NCBI RefSeq assembly: GCF_001610895.1
Contig: NZ_CP011273.1
Span: 3,224,001 to 3,288,000 of the forward strand
Reading direction: 5' to 3'
DNA from: Planctomyces sp. SH-PL62
Lineage (GTDB): Bacteria > Planctomycetota > Planctomycetia > Isosphaerales > Isosphaeraceae
Length of the DNA stretch: 64,000 nt
In this document: one piece after another, positions 46,801-57,400 of the stretch
How positions within the stretch are numbered: position 1 is the first letter of the stretch
Layout of the letters: each line of letters begins with the position of its first letter
Position numbers and translations under genes: made by a program
The notes under the pieces: generated by a model
What the model was told of the DNA's origin: nothing
Seen by the model: only the letters and a program-made list of their open reading frames with translations
The model's database searches: none

Positions 46801-48108
46801 TTAAGATTCGGGCCGGGCGGTGGGGAGCCGAGGCGACGGCGGGTGTTTCTCGTTGAACCGGAACAGCGCCTGTTGAGACGTGGCGTCGAGGGGATCGCGG
46901 CCGATCGCCAGCTTCAGCCAGGCGCGGGCCTCGGGGATGAAGCCGGCCTGGGCGCAGACCTCGGCGGCCTGTTTGATAAGGTTGGGGTCGCTGCGGCCGG
47001 TCGGCGTGGCCATTCGCTGGACGAGCGAGTTGAAGGCTTCCAGCGCCTCGGCGGCGCCGCGCAGGGGGGCGGCCTTCTCGGGCTCGCCGCACAGCTCGTA
47101 GGCATGGATCAGCCCGAAAGCGGCGTCGCGGTTGCCCGGGTCGGCCTCGTAGGCGATCTGGTACCAGCGCCGCGCCGCAGGGCCGTCGCGGCGGGCGAGC
47201 GCGACGCGGCCGCGCAGCCGGGCCAGCTCGGGGTCGTCGGCCGGTCCCGTTTCCAGCAGGGCCTCGGCCTGGTCCTCCTCGCGGCGGTCCATCAGGATCA
47301 TGACGCGATGGGCCAGGGCCCGAGGGTCGTCGGCGGGGAGGGGGGCGAGCACCTCCTCGGCCTCTTCATAAAGGCCGAGCCGGCGGTCGTTGTCGGCCAG
47401 GGCCAGCCGCGACTCGCGGTCGTCGGGGTCGGCTTCGAGGTAGCGGCTCAGCGTCTGGGCGACCTCGCCGGCTTCCCACAGGCAGTTCCGCATCAGGCAC
47501 CAGTGGAACAGGTTCTCGTAGCGCAGGGCCGTGACCTCGGACATGGCGGCGAACTGCTCGGACAGTTCGCGACGGCGGAGCTGCATCCCGTAGATGTAGA
47601 TCAGCTCGCGACGCGGCTGCACGAGGGTCGGGTCGAGCCGAACCGCCTCCAGCAAGGCGGCCTCGGCGAACCGTGCGCGGTCCCGCCGCAATTCGATCTG
47701 GCCGGTCAGCAGCCGGGCCTGGGGGGCGACGGGGTGGTCGTCGGGGATCTTCGCCAGGGCGGCGATCGCGTCGTCGGGGCGCTGCTGGGCGATGGCCACC
47801 TGGCCTCGCAGCATCCAGTCCTGGGGCTGCGGGTCTCGCGCCCGGGTCAGGCGGCCGAGGAGCCGGGCCGCGTCGCCGATCCGGTCTTCCTGCAGGCTGC
47901 GCTGGGCCTGCCGCCAGAGTTCCTCGGGCTCGACCGACCGCGACCGGACCACGTACGCCGACGCCGCGATCAGCAGGGCCGTCGCAACTCCGATCCCGAT
48001 TCCGACGCCGATCCGACGACGTCGGGCCGAGGGGGTCCGCGCGGGCGAGGGCGCGGGCCCCCGATCTCGCGACGCCGGCGCCGGCGATTTCGACGAGCTG
48101 GCCGCCAT
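46801..48108 (-). CDS. membrane-anchored TPR protein
   Basis: 435 residues from ATG 48108, following GAGGCGGAAG. After a Ser/Pro/Arg-rich cytoplasmic start, one transmembrane helix (GVGIGIGVATALLIAASAYVV, about residues 34-54) leads to an exported region of TPR-like helical repeats: LWRQAQRSLQEDRIGDAARLL, DWMLRGQVAIAQQRPDDAIAAL, RLALADNDRRLGLYEEAEEVL, RLRGRVALARRDGPAARRWY. Such proteins scaffold complexes at the envelope; the partner is unknown. It diverges from a secreted gluzincin-like gene across a gap with a striking inverted repeat. Confidence 0.85.
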   Translation of the reverse strand: MAASSSKSPAPASRDRGPAPSPARTPSARRRRIGVGIGIGVATALLIAASAYVVRSRSVEPEELWRQAQRSLQEDRIGDAARLLGRLTRARDPQPQDWMLRGQVAIAQQRPDDAIAALAKIPDDHPVAPQARLLTGQIELRRDRARFAEAALLEAVRLDPTLVQPRRELIYIYGMQLRRRELSEQFAAMSEVTALRYENLFHWCLMRNCLWEAGEVAQTLSRYLEADPDDRESRLALADNDRRLGLYEEAEEVLAPLPADDPRALAHRVMILMDRREEDQAEALLETGPADDPELARLRGRVALARRDGPAARRWYQIAYEADPGNRDAAFGLIHAYELCGEPEKAAPLRGAAEALEAFNSLVQRMATPTGRSDPNLIKQAAEVCAQAGFIPEARAWLKLAIGRDPLDATSQQALFRFNEKHPPSPRLPTARPES

Positions 48109-48209
48109 GATCTTCCGCCTCGCGTGCCGTATCCGAAAGGTTCCTCGCATCGATCATGTCCAGATCCGGGACGCCCCCGCAAGCCCTCCCCTCGGGGAAT
48201 CGTCCGGGG

Positions 48210-48341
48210 GGCCTGGCGAATCCTTGCGGCCGGGTTTCGGTTGACGGCCTCGGGGATTTCGACCATACTCCGCCGGACCTCTCGACCCGGAAACGGGTCC
48301 GCGCGGGCTCGCCCGGCCCACGGCCGCAAGGATTCGCCAGG
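48210..48341. repeat. 23-bp perfect inverted repeat in a divergent intergenic region
   Basis: Arms at 48210-48232 (begins GGCCTGGCGAATCCTTG) and 48319-48341 (its exact reverse complement) enclose 86 nt. Inside is a second hairpin, GACCCG-GAAA-CGGGTC, at about 48286-48301. The element lies between the starts of two diverging genes (48108 and 48387). It could be a structured regulatory element or a minimal mobile repeat; no other copy was noticed in the window. Confidence 0.75.
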
Positions 48342-48386
48342 CCGCCTCGACGATCGGATCGCACCCCCAAGCAGGACATGGACGTC

Positions 48387-50416
48387 ATGCGCCAGGCTCT
48401 CTGGACCCTCCTGTTCGCCGTGGCGGTCGCCCCGGCCGCCCTGGCCGGCGAGGCGATCGACAAGGCTCGCCAGCTGATCGCCGCCAAGGACCTGAAGGCC
48501 GCCGCCGGGGTGCTCGAAGACGCGCTCGGGGCCGCCCCCTCGGCCGAGGACCGCAAGGCCGCCGTCGACCTGCTGAAAGAGACTTACAAGGGCCTGATCC
48601 GGGACGCCAGGGCCGCCGGCGCCACCCAGGAGGCCGCCTCTTTCGAGGACGACCTGGCCATCCTGGAAGCCGCCTCGCCCCCCCCGGCGGCTCCCGCTCC
48701 AGCTGCCACGCCCCCCTCGCCGTCTCCGGCCCCCACGGCGCCACCGGCCGCCGCGCCCGAGCCGGCTCCCGCGCCCGCACCGGCTCCCACGCCCGCACCG
48801 GCCCCCGCGCCCGCACCGGCGGAACGGGTCTCGATCCCCCACGTCGAGCCTGCTCCGGCCGCCGCGCCCGAGCCGGCCCCGGCCGATCCCCCCGCGCAGC
48901 TCCCTCCGCTGGGCGGACCGGAGCCCGCGCCCCAGTCGGCGGCCCCGGCGAAGACCGCCCCCCGCCCAGGTCGCTCGACGACCGGGTGGGGCGGGCCGCC
49001 GTCGCGAGCCCTGAATCCCGCCCCGAGGCGTCTTCGGCGCCCTCGGCCGGAACCGCGGAGCCGATCGAGGGGCTCGCGGAGGCCGACGCCCTGTTCAACA
49101 AGAAGCAATACGACCAGGCGGGCCAGCGGTACGCGGTCCTCGCCCGCAAGGGGCAGCTCCCCGCCGCCCGGAACAAGGTCTGGGCCTACTGCCGGTGGGC
49201 GGCGGTCGTCGCCCGGATCAACGCCGGCCCGCGATCGAACCAGGAATGGGAACTCATCGAGCGCGAGATCGACAGCATCCAGCGCCTGACGCCCGGCAAC
49301 TGGTACGGCGAGTACCTCAAGGACCGCGTCGCCGCGGCGCGCAACGGCGAGCGGCCCATCGGCAAGGGGCCCGGCGGGCTGGCCGTCCGCGGCGCCTCGC
49401 CCGACGAATCCGAACCGGAATCCGATCCGACGCCGGCTCCCGCTCCGGCCCCGGCCCCGACTCCGCGACGACGCCCCACGGCCGACCCCCAGGCGCGCAG
49501 GGCCGCGGCCGGGGAAGCCCTCGACCTTCCGCCCGCCGACGATCCCCTCCCGAGCCCGGCTCCCGAGCTCGCCCCGCCGGCCGCCGAACTCCCCGACTCG
49601 ATCCCGGACGCCGCTCCCGCGTCGGCTCCCGCCGCCGGGCTGGGGGCGTCCCCCGTCTCGTGGCAGGTCCACGAGACCGAGAGCTTCCGAATCTTCCACG
49701 TCGACCCCGCGCTCGCCGCGAAGGCGGCCGCGGCGGCCGAGGCCGTCAGGGTCTCGCAGGGGACGCGCTGGGGGAGTCCCACGGCGCGCGGGGCCTGGTC
49801 GCCGCGATGCGACATCTACCTCTATCCCACCGCGTCCGACTTCGCCCGCATGACCGGCCAGCCCGAGACCTCGCCCGGCTTCTCGACGATGGGGATCGGC
49901 GGCGGCCAGGTCGTCGCCCGCCGCGTGAACCTGAGGGCCGATCACCCGCAGTTGATCTCGGCCATCCTTCCGCACGAAGTCACCCACGTCGTCCTCGCCG
50001 ACGTCTTCGCCGACCAGCAGATTCCCCGCTGGGCCGACGAGGGGATGGCCGTCCTCGCCGAACCCGCCGCCGAGCAGGTCGGCCGCGCCGTCGAGCTCCA
50101 CGCCCCTCTCGCCGAGAACCGCGTCTTCCAGCTCGAAAAGCTGATGGCGATCGACTATCCCGAGTCCCAGGACTGGAATCTCTACTACGCCCAGAGCGTC
50201 TCGCTCACCCAGTTCCTGATGGCCGAGGGGACCCCCGCCCAGTTCGTCGCCTTCCTGAAGAACGCCCAGCAGGACGGGACCGACGCAGCCCTTCGCGGCA
50301 CCTACCGCATCGCCGGTCTCGACGACCTCGAACGCCGATGGCGCGACTACGCCCGTCGCGAATCCTCGCGCCTGGCCGTCGCCCCGACCGCCTCCGACGC
50401 CTCGACGACCAAGTAA
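48387..50416 (+). CDS. secreted protein with C-terminal gluzincin (HExxH) domain, apparent -1 frameshift
   Basis: About 676 residues if one C is restored in the C6 run at 48958-48963. The start at ATG 48387 has AGGA 10 nt upstream (ATG 48378 is an alternative) and encodes a signal peptide (MRQALWTLLFAVAVAPAALAG). A helical repeat-like segment is followed by Pro/Ala-rich linkers (PAPAPAPTPAPAP), a second helical segment (ADALFNKKQYDQAGQRYAVLA), another Pro-rich linker and a C-terminal domain with HEVTH (zinc ligands and catalytic Glu) and WADEGMAVLAE (third ligand Glu). This is the peptidase-MA-like gluzincin arrangement. Probably a cell-surface or extracellular metalloprotease, or an inactive relative. 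Confidence 0.7.
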
Positions 50417-50457
50417 CGATCCCACAACTCCGGCGCAATCAAATGCCGGCGCAATCA

Positions 50458-50930
50458 TGCCTTCCCCCCTCGCGGAGGAAGACCGCCGGTCTCCGCATCC
50501 GGAACCATAACGCCCTTCCCCCCTGGCGGGGGAAGGTGGCCCGGAGGGCCGGATGAGGGGGGGACGAGCACGAACGCCACCGCCGTAATGTCCGGCCCGA
50601 TTGCGAATCCCGCCGGCGTTCGTGCTCGTCTTCCCCCTCATCTGACCCCTCCGGGGTCTGTCTTCCCCCGCGAGGGGGGAAGACTTTCATCGCATCGAAG
50701 GCCACCGCCGTAATGTCCGGCCCGATTGCGAATCCCGCCGGCGTTCGTGCTCGTCTTCCCCCTCATCTGACCCCTCCGGGGTCTGTCTTCCCCCGCGAGG
50801 GGGGAAGACTTTCATCGCATCGAAGGCCACCGCCGTAATGTCCGGCCCGATTGCGAATCCCGACGGCGCTTATGCTCGTCACCCCCTCATCTGACCGCTT
50901 CGCGGTCTGTCGGGGAAGACCGTTGTTGAG
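50458..50930. repeat. dispersed palindromic repeat, copy 2, with 125-bp tandem duplication
   Basis: Contains arms like those at 31 kb: C/G-run hairpins at 50458-50482 and about 50512-50537, GGCCCGGAGGGCC, then GATGAGGGGGGGACGAGCA. After this, a unit of 125 bp (starting GCCACCGCCGTAATGTCC) occurs at 50576, at 50701 with essentially identical sequence, and a third, degenerate and shortened, at 50826-50930. Each unit ends with a GTCTTCCCCC hairpin. No gene lies inside. It fills the space between the converging ends of two genes. Confidence 0.85.
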
Positions 50931-50996
50931 GACGGAAGGCGACGGCGTTTCGGGTGAATGGACTGCGAATCCCGACGGACGGCTCGCGCGGCGCGC

Positions 50997-53900
50997 TCAG
51001 CTCGCGGATTCGGTTCGCCAGAGGCGGGAGAGGCGTTCGCGCTCGGCGTCGTCGATGGGATCGCGGCGCTCGGCGCGCAGCTTTCCGTCCGGGGCGACGC
51101 GGATCAGCCAGGAGGGGCCGAGCGGGCCGAGGCCCTTCCGATCGAGGGCCGGGATCGAGAGGGACGCCCTGAGCTGGGCCCAGGATTCGGGCTCGCCGGG
51201 GGCGAGGAAGGTCAGCGGGCGCCATCGGCCGTCGTCGCCCCGGACGAGGGCGTCGCACGAGCCCCTGACGGTCGTCGAGCCTTGAAGGATCCAGCTCTCG
51301 CACGGGCGGACGCCGGGCGGGGGGGCGTTGCGGAGACGGGCGAAGAACGGGCTGGCGACCCAGGCGCGGAGCCAGGCGACGGCATCGGCCCGGAGCGAGG
51401 CGTTCGCGGCGGGAGTCCGGCGGCTCCCCAGCCGGGTCGCGACCTCCTCGGGGTCCGCGCCGGCGAGGAGATCGGGATCGACGGCCGCCGCGCGGACCAG
51501 GTCGCCGAGGCGGGCCGTCCGCGAGGCCCCCAGCCGGGGCGTCTCCAGGTCGAGGAAGCGGAGCGGCGACGGCGGGGCCGGCGGGGCGAGGCGTTCGCGG
51601 GGCGCGTCCAGGATCGCCGAGACGATCTCCGCCAGCTTCGTACCGTCGGAGCGGTTGAAGGTCTCCTCGGCGGTCGTGATCCCGGCGACGTCGACGACCC
51701 GGATCTCGGGCGCGGGCCAGCCGTCGGGGAGGGGGGCGAGGCAACGCCCGGTCCGGCCGTCGAAACGCTCCCACAGCAGGTTGAGCGCGGGGGAGAGCTT
51801 GGCGACCGAGGCGGCGATCTCGTCGAGCGGCTTGGCGAACCCGGCCGAGAGGACGAGGTCGTCCCGGGCGCGGGTGGCGGCGACGTAGAACAGCCGCAGG
51901 GCTTCCTCACGCTCCTCGCGATCCTCGACGGCCCGATATGCGAGCCAGCCCAGGCTCTCGCCGCTCCCCGGCAGGTCGGGGTCGAGGTCCGTCGCCGCCG
52001 GTCGGGGCTTGAGGACCAGCCCCAACTCGCGGTCGAAGCCCTGGGCCCCGGTCTTGGAGCCGGAGTCCTTGTTGAGGTCGGGCAGGACGACGATCGGGAA
52101 CTCCAGGCCCTTGGCCTGGTGGACGGTCATGATGCGGATGCTCGGGCTGCCTTCCTCGGTCGTGGTCGCCTGCTCCTCGCGCGGGGGGTCGTCGGCGAAG
52201 GCCCGCAGCCGGCCGACGAAGTCCGCCAGGCCGAACCCGCCCCGGCGGTCGAACCCGCGCGCCGTCTCCACCAGCTTCCGCACGTTGGCGAGCTTCCGCG
52301 CGCCGAGGAACTCGCACGTCAGCGCCGCCTCGAAGCCGGACTCGTCCAGCGCCGCGGCGAGCAGCTCGGCCATCGGGACCTGGTCCTTCAAGGCCCGCCA
52401 TCGCGCCAGGAGCATGCGGGCGCGGCAGGCCCGGGCGCGGTCGGCGTCGGAGAGTCCGGGGGCGTCGGCCGCCCGCTCCAGGCCCCGGCTCAGGTCGCCG
52501 GTCTTCGCCAGCCAGAACAGGCCCTCGTCGCTCAGGGCGAAGAACGGGCTCCGCAGGCAGCCGGCCAGCGCCACCTCGTCGAGCGGGTCTTCCACCACCG
52601 AGAGCAGGTTGACGACGTCGAGGATCTCCTGCTGCGAGTAGAACGCCGAGCCGCCGATCGTGTGGTACTCGAAGCCCTGGTCGGCCAGCGCCGTCTCGTA
52701 CGGCCAGACGTCGGTCATGGCGCGGAGCAGCAGCGCGACGTCGCCGGCGTGCGCGCGGCGGGGCTTGCGGGTCCTGCGGTCGACGATCATCCAGCCCTCG
52801 TCGAGCCGGCGGCGGAGCCAGCGCGCCAGGGCCTCGGCCTCTCGGATCCGGCCGTCCCGCGCCGAGGGCTTCGAAGCGTCGGCGGCGGTCTCGGACTCCG
52901 CCTCGGGCGGGGGGGGCTCGACCCAGAAGAAGTGGACGGCCGGCTCGTCCGCGTGGTTGGGGCGCGCGGGGGAAAGGCGTACGGCCAGGGGATCGGCGAC
53001 CTCCGCGCCGGGGTCGGGGAACGACTCGGCGAACAGGGCGTTGACGAAGTCGATGATGCGCGGGACGGTGCGGAAGTTCTCCGAGAGCCGGAGCCGGCCG
53101 GGTTCGGGGAACTCGTCGCGCCAGCGGCCGAAAATGGCGGGCTCGGCCCCCCGGAAGCGGTAGATCGACTGCTTGGCGTCGCCGACCACGAACATCCGGC
53201 CGCCCAGGAACCCATCGCTTCCCAGCAGCCGGAGCACGTCGCTCTGGATCTGGTCGGTGTCCTGGAACTCGTCGACCAGGACGAACTCGATCGCCGACGG
53301 TTCGACCTGGAGGTCGGCGTCGGGCTCGAACGTCAGGTCGGGGTCGGGCGCGGTCGCGGTCCCGCCTCGGGGGCCGCGCCGGCGAGGTCGCGGAGGGCGT
53401 CGCGGGCCAGGACGATGAGGTCGGAGAAGTCGAGCCCGCGACGGCGGACCTTGAGCGCGTCGTACTCGGCGCGGGCCTCGCGGGCGACGCGAGCGAAGCG
53501 GGCCGTTTCGGCGGCCGCCTCTCGGGTGACGGAGTCGTCCCAGACGAGCTTCTCGCGGACGTCGCCGACCTTGCCTCGGAGGTCCTTGAAGGCGTTAGCG
53601 ACCCGTTCCTTCACGTCGGCGTCGGGCCAGTCGTTCTTGCCCCGGAGGCCGGCGACCTTGGCGGCCTCGCGGAGCCGGTCCAGGTCGTCGTCGCGACAGC
53701 CTGGGGCTTCCACCGCCACCAGGGCGTCGAGCACGTCCTGGCGAACGAGCGCGAGCTTGGGGCCGACGTCCTGGAGCGGCTCCAGGACGCGGCGGCAGGC
53801 GCGGGCGACGGGGGCGAGCCTCGCCAGGATCGCGGGGCGGGCGCGGGCCTTCCACACGTCTCGCCAGCGGGCCGCGATCTCCTCGGGCTCCAGGTCGCAG

Positions 53901-54463
53901 AGCGGGTCGATCTCGTCGGGAGTGCGGCGGGCCAGCGCGTCTTCGAGCATCGCGCGGAGGCCGCGCAGGGTGTGGGGGACGGCCAGTTCGAGCAGGTCGG
54001 GGTCGCGGGCGGCGAGCAGGCGGCGGATCGCGGCGGCCACGGCCTGCTCGCGGAGCGCCCCGGCGACGACCTCGTCCAGGACCACGAACTCCGGGTCGAC
54101 GCCCATCGCCTCGGCCCGGCTCCGGAGCACCCGGCCGCAGAACTGGTGGAACGTGCCGATCGGCGCGGCTTCCAGGGCGCGAAGGACCGTCGTCCACCAG
54201 TCCGGGTCTGACCCGCCGGCGAGCCGGGACCGGCATCGCTCGCGGATCCGCTGGCGAAGCTCCCGCGCCGCCTTGTCGGTGAACGTCATCACGGCCAGCG
54301 AGCGCAGGGCGCGGCCCTCGGCGCCGTCGATCTCGCGGAGGAACCGCTCGGTCAGCACGGTCGTCTTGCCGCAGCCGGCGCCGGCCGCCAGGGCCACGCT
54401 CACCCCGCGCGCCTTCAGCGGACCTTGCTGCTCGCGCGTCAACGAGACCCGATCGTCGCTCAT
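50997..54463 (-). CDS. addA: AddA-type helicase subunit, apparent -1 frameshift near 53.35-53.39 kb
   Basis: About 1,155 residues once one base is added near 53350-53385, where the frame otherwise meets a TGA at 53333. ATG 54463 overlaps the addB stop (ATGA). SF1A helicase motifs run throughout: Walker A AGAGCGKTT, TFTDKAARELRQR, IGTFHQFCGRVL; after the lesion DEFQDTDQIQ, GDAKQSIYRFRGAEPAIF, MTVHQAKGLEFPIVVLP and YVAATRARDDLVLS. AddAB unwinds and resects double-strand breaks for RecA. The C-terminal nuclease region (RGSCDALVRGDDGRWRPLTF) retains one Asp but lacks the DYK motif, so nuclease activity is doubtful. Leftward operon with addB, uppP, pgsA and rimO. Confidence 0.85.
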
Positions 54464-57400
54464 GACCGCTCCGCCTTCGGTTCCGTGGATTTCGCGGACT
54501 TCGAGGCCCTGGCCGGGCGGCCCCCGAGCGTCTTGTCGGCCGAGGCCGTGGGCTGCGCGTCGGGCTCGATCGTCTTCCCGGCCGCGCGGACCTGGCGGAT
54601 GCGGCAGACGCCCCGATACTCGCAGTAGGCCTCGCAGCCTTCCTTCCTCGGCGCGACCTGGAACGCCCCGTCGCGGAGACGGTGGATGATCGCGAAGACG
54701 CGTTCGATCAGGGCCTCGCGCACGTCTTGCCACTGCGCGAAGACGATCGGCCGATACCCCTTATCCTTCAGGCCCCAGTAGCCGACGTCCAGCAGTTCGG
54801 CCTCTCCGCGCTGATAGAGGAGCCGTTCGACGGCCATCGCGTAGAGCGGGAGCTGGAGCATCCGGCCTTCGGTCACGTCCTTGGAACTCGGCGGGTTGCC
54901 GCTCTTGTAGTCGATGATCCGGTAGCGGGGCGGTCCGGACTCGGCCCCGGCGTCGACCATGTCGATGCGGTCGATCCGGCCCTTGAGGCGGACGACCTCG
55001 GCGCCGAGGGTCAGCTCGAATTCGGGATGGTCGGTCCCGGGCTCGCCGAAGCCGAACTCGAACATCCGGGGCGCGGGGGCGGTCGGCGTCTGCGAGGTGT
55101 ACTCGGCCCGCTGCTGGGCGTACTGGGCGGTGATCCGCTGCACCTGGCCCAGCTCGATCTCGCGGAGGCCCAGGTCCAGCTCGCTCAACTCGTCCAGCTC
55201 TTTCGCCAGCACCTTGTCGACGGCGGCGGCCAGGAGGCGTTCGTCGGGGGTGTCGGCGTCGGTCTCGGCGCGTCGGCGTTCGAACTCCTCGAGGATGTCG
55301 TGCAGGCGGCTGCCGCGCTCGGTGGCGTCCTCGTCCAGCTCGTCGCGCTCGGCGATCGGATCGAGATGGAGGACGTGCCGGCTGAAGAACTGGAAGGGGC
55401 AGTTCAGGTAGGTCTCAAGCTGGCTGGGGCTGAACGTGTGCGTGAGCCCGTCGAAGTCCCGCGCCAGGCGGGAGTGGGCCTCGGGATCGGTGAGCAGCCC
55501 CTCGAACTCGCCGAACGGGGCCCCCCGGCGGCGGCGATCCAGCGCCTGGAGCGCGGCCGCCGCCCCCTCGAGCGGCGCCCGATGGCCCGGGTCGGCGGCC
55601 AGATCGCGGAGCCTGGCCGTGCGGCCGCGCTCGGCGGCCAGGGCCGCGGCCAGGACCCGGGCGTCGCCCGGCGCGACGGCCAGGTCCTCGCGGTCGAGCA
55701 GGGCGGGGTGGAACCGCGCGTGCGCGACGTGGCAGGCCGACTCCGCGGGGGCCGACATCGCGCCCAGCAGGTCGTCGAGGAACCCCGCGCGGAGCAGGGG
55801 TTGGCCCTTGGCGTCGGTCGTCGGATAGAACAGGTGCGCCCCGCGCTCCGCCGCGCCGAGCGCCCGGAGGAACCGGAGCGTCTCGGCCGCATACGCCGCG
55901 CGGCCGGCGGGGCTGGGCTCCTCGCCGGGCTTCAGCTCCAGGAATCGCTCGACGGCCGGGCGTCTCGGGAAGCTCCCCTCGACCAGGCCGACCAGGAGGA
56001 CGCGGCCCGCGCGGCAGCCGCCGAGGTCGTCCACCAGGGTCGTGCGGATCGAGCCGTCCGGGGCCGTCGGCCTCGGCGCCTGGACCTCGGCGGTGACGTC
56101 GGTCAGCACGTCCACGAATTCCGCCCAGGGGACGACGACCGCATCTCGGCCCAGGCGTTCGAGGATCTCGGCGCGGTCTTCCAGGGCGTCCCAGAGCGTC
56201 TCCAGCGCCCGGCCGTCGCGCGAGCCCAGGCCCAGCTCCGTCGCGGCGCGGCGAAGTTCGATCGCGTGCTCGCTCCAGGGGCGGGGACGGTCCAGCGGGG
56301 CCAGGACGTCGATCACCCGCTTGATGATGGGGTGCGCCCGCCGCGCCCGCTCGACCTTGCGCCTGCGGCGGTCGCGTTCGATCGGGTCGGGCGCGTCCTC
56401 GTTGCGGGCGATCGCGCGTTCGAGGGCCTGGAGGATCTGGCGGTCCCCCCGGAAGACGGACGACTCGTGGAGCGTGGAGGCGGCTTCGGCGAGGGCCAGG
56501 CGGTCGACGTCCTCGCCCCAGCTCGGCTGCAACTGGCCGTTGCGGAGAAACCGGACGAGCTGCTCGGCCTCCCACTCTTCCACCGGGATCCGCGCCGCCT
56601 GGAGGGTCGCCGCGACGGACGGGTCGACGTCCAGGGTCCTCGGCCCGGCGTCGTGGACCGGCAGGCCCGCCCGCCGGAGGGCGAGGCAGGCCGATTCCGC
56701 CTGATCGTCCCAGCGGGGGAAGGCGATCAGGATCTCGTCCGGTTCGACGCCGCGGCCGATCAGGTCCTTGACCTCGCGCGCGACCATTCGGCCCAGGTCC
56801 ATCCCGGCCGGGCCGCCCCGGATCGACAGCCCCTCGCCGGTCTCGATCTTCGGGGCCGACGCGGCGAACAGGAGCGCGTCGACCGCCCGCAGCCCCGCCG
56901 GCCGATGGGAGTCGGAAGGGACGAGCGATTCGACCATCCCCAGGTCCAGCAGCCGGGCTCGGATCGGGGCGGTCGCCAGGTACAGCTCGGCGCGTTCGGG
57001 GGCGTCCTGGTGGCAGAGGGTGACGTCGACCGACCGGGGGCGCTCCAGGATGTCGCGGAGGATCCGCCACTGCGCCGGCGACTTCCCCTCGAAGTCCAGG
57101 AAGACGAGGTGGTCGCCCTCGCCGGAGCCCGCCCGCGCGTTTCGGTCTCGGAGCCGCAAGGAGGCCCAGACCGAAAGCCCGGCCTCGTCCTCGGCGTCGA
57201 GGTCGGTCAGGAGCCGACGGTAGCGCCGGAAGACCGAGACCTCGGCGGCCCGGATCGCGTCGTCCCCGTCGTCTTCCGGTTCCGGGCGTTCGTCGTCCCG
57301 CTCGCGATGGCGTTCGGCGACCGTCCAGTCGCGGACGCGGCGTCGGAGGCGGCGGCGGTAGCCGACCCGCGAGGTCAGCTCGGCGAGCGGTCCGCGACGG

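Noticed and set aside
50576-50930. Direct repeats considered as a CRISPR array
   Set aside because: The 125-bp units are contiguous without unique spacers, and no cas gene is nearby. They are a tandem duplication of a palindromic element.
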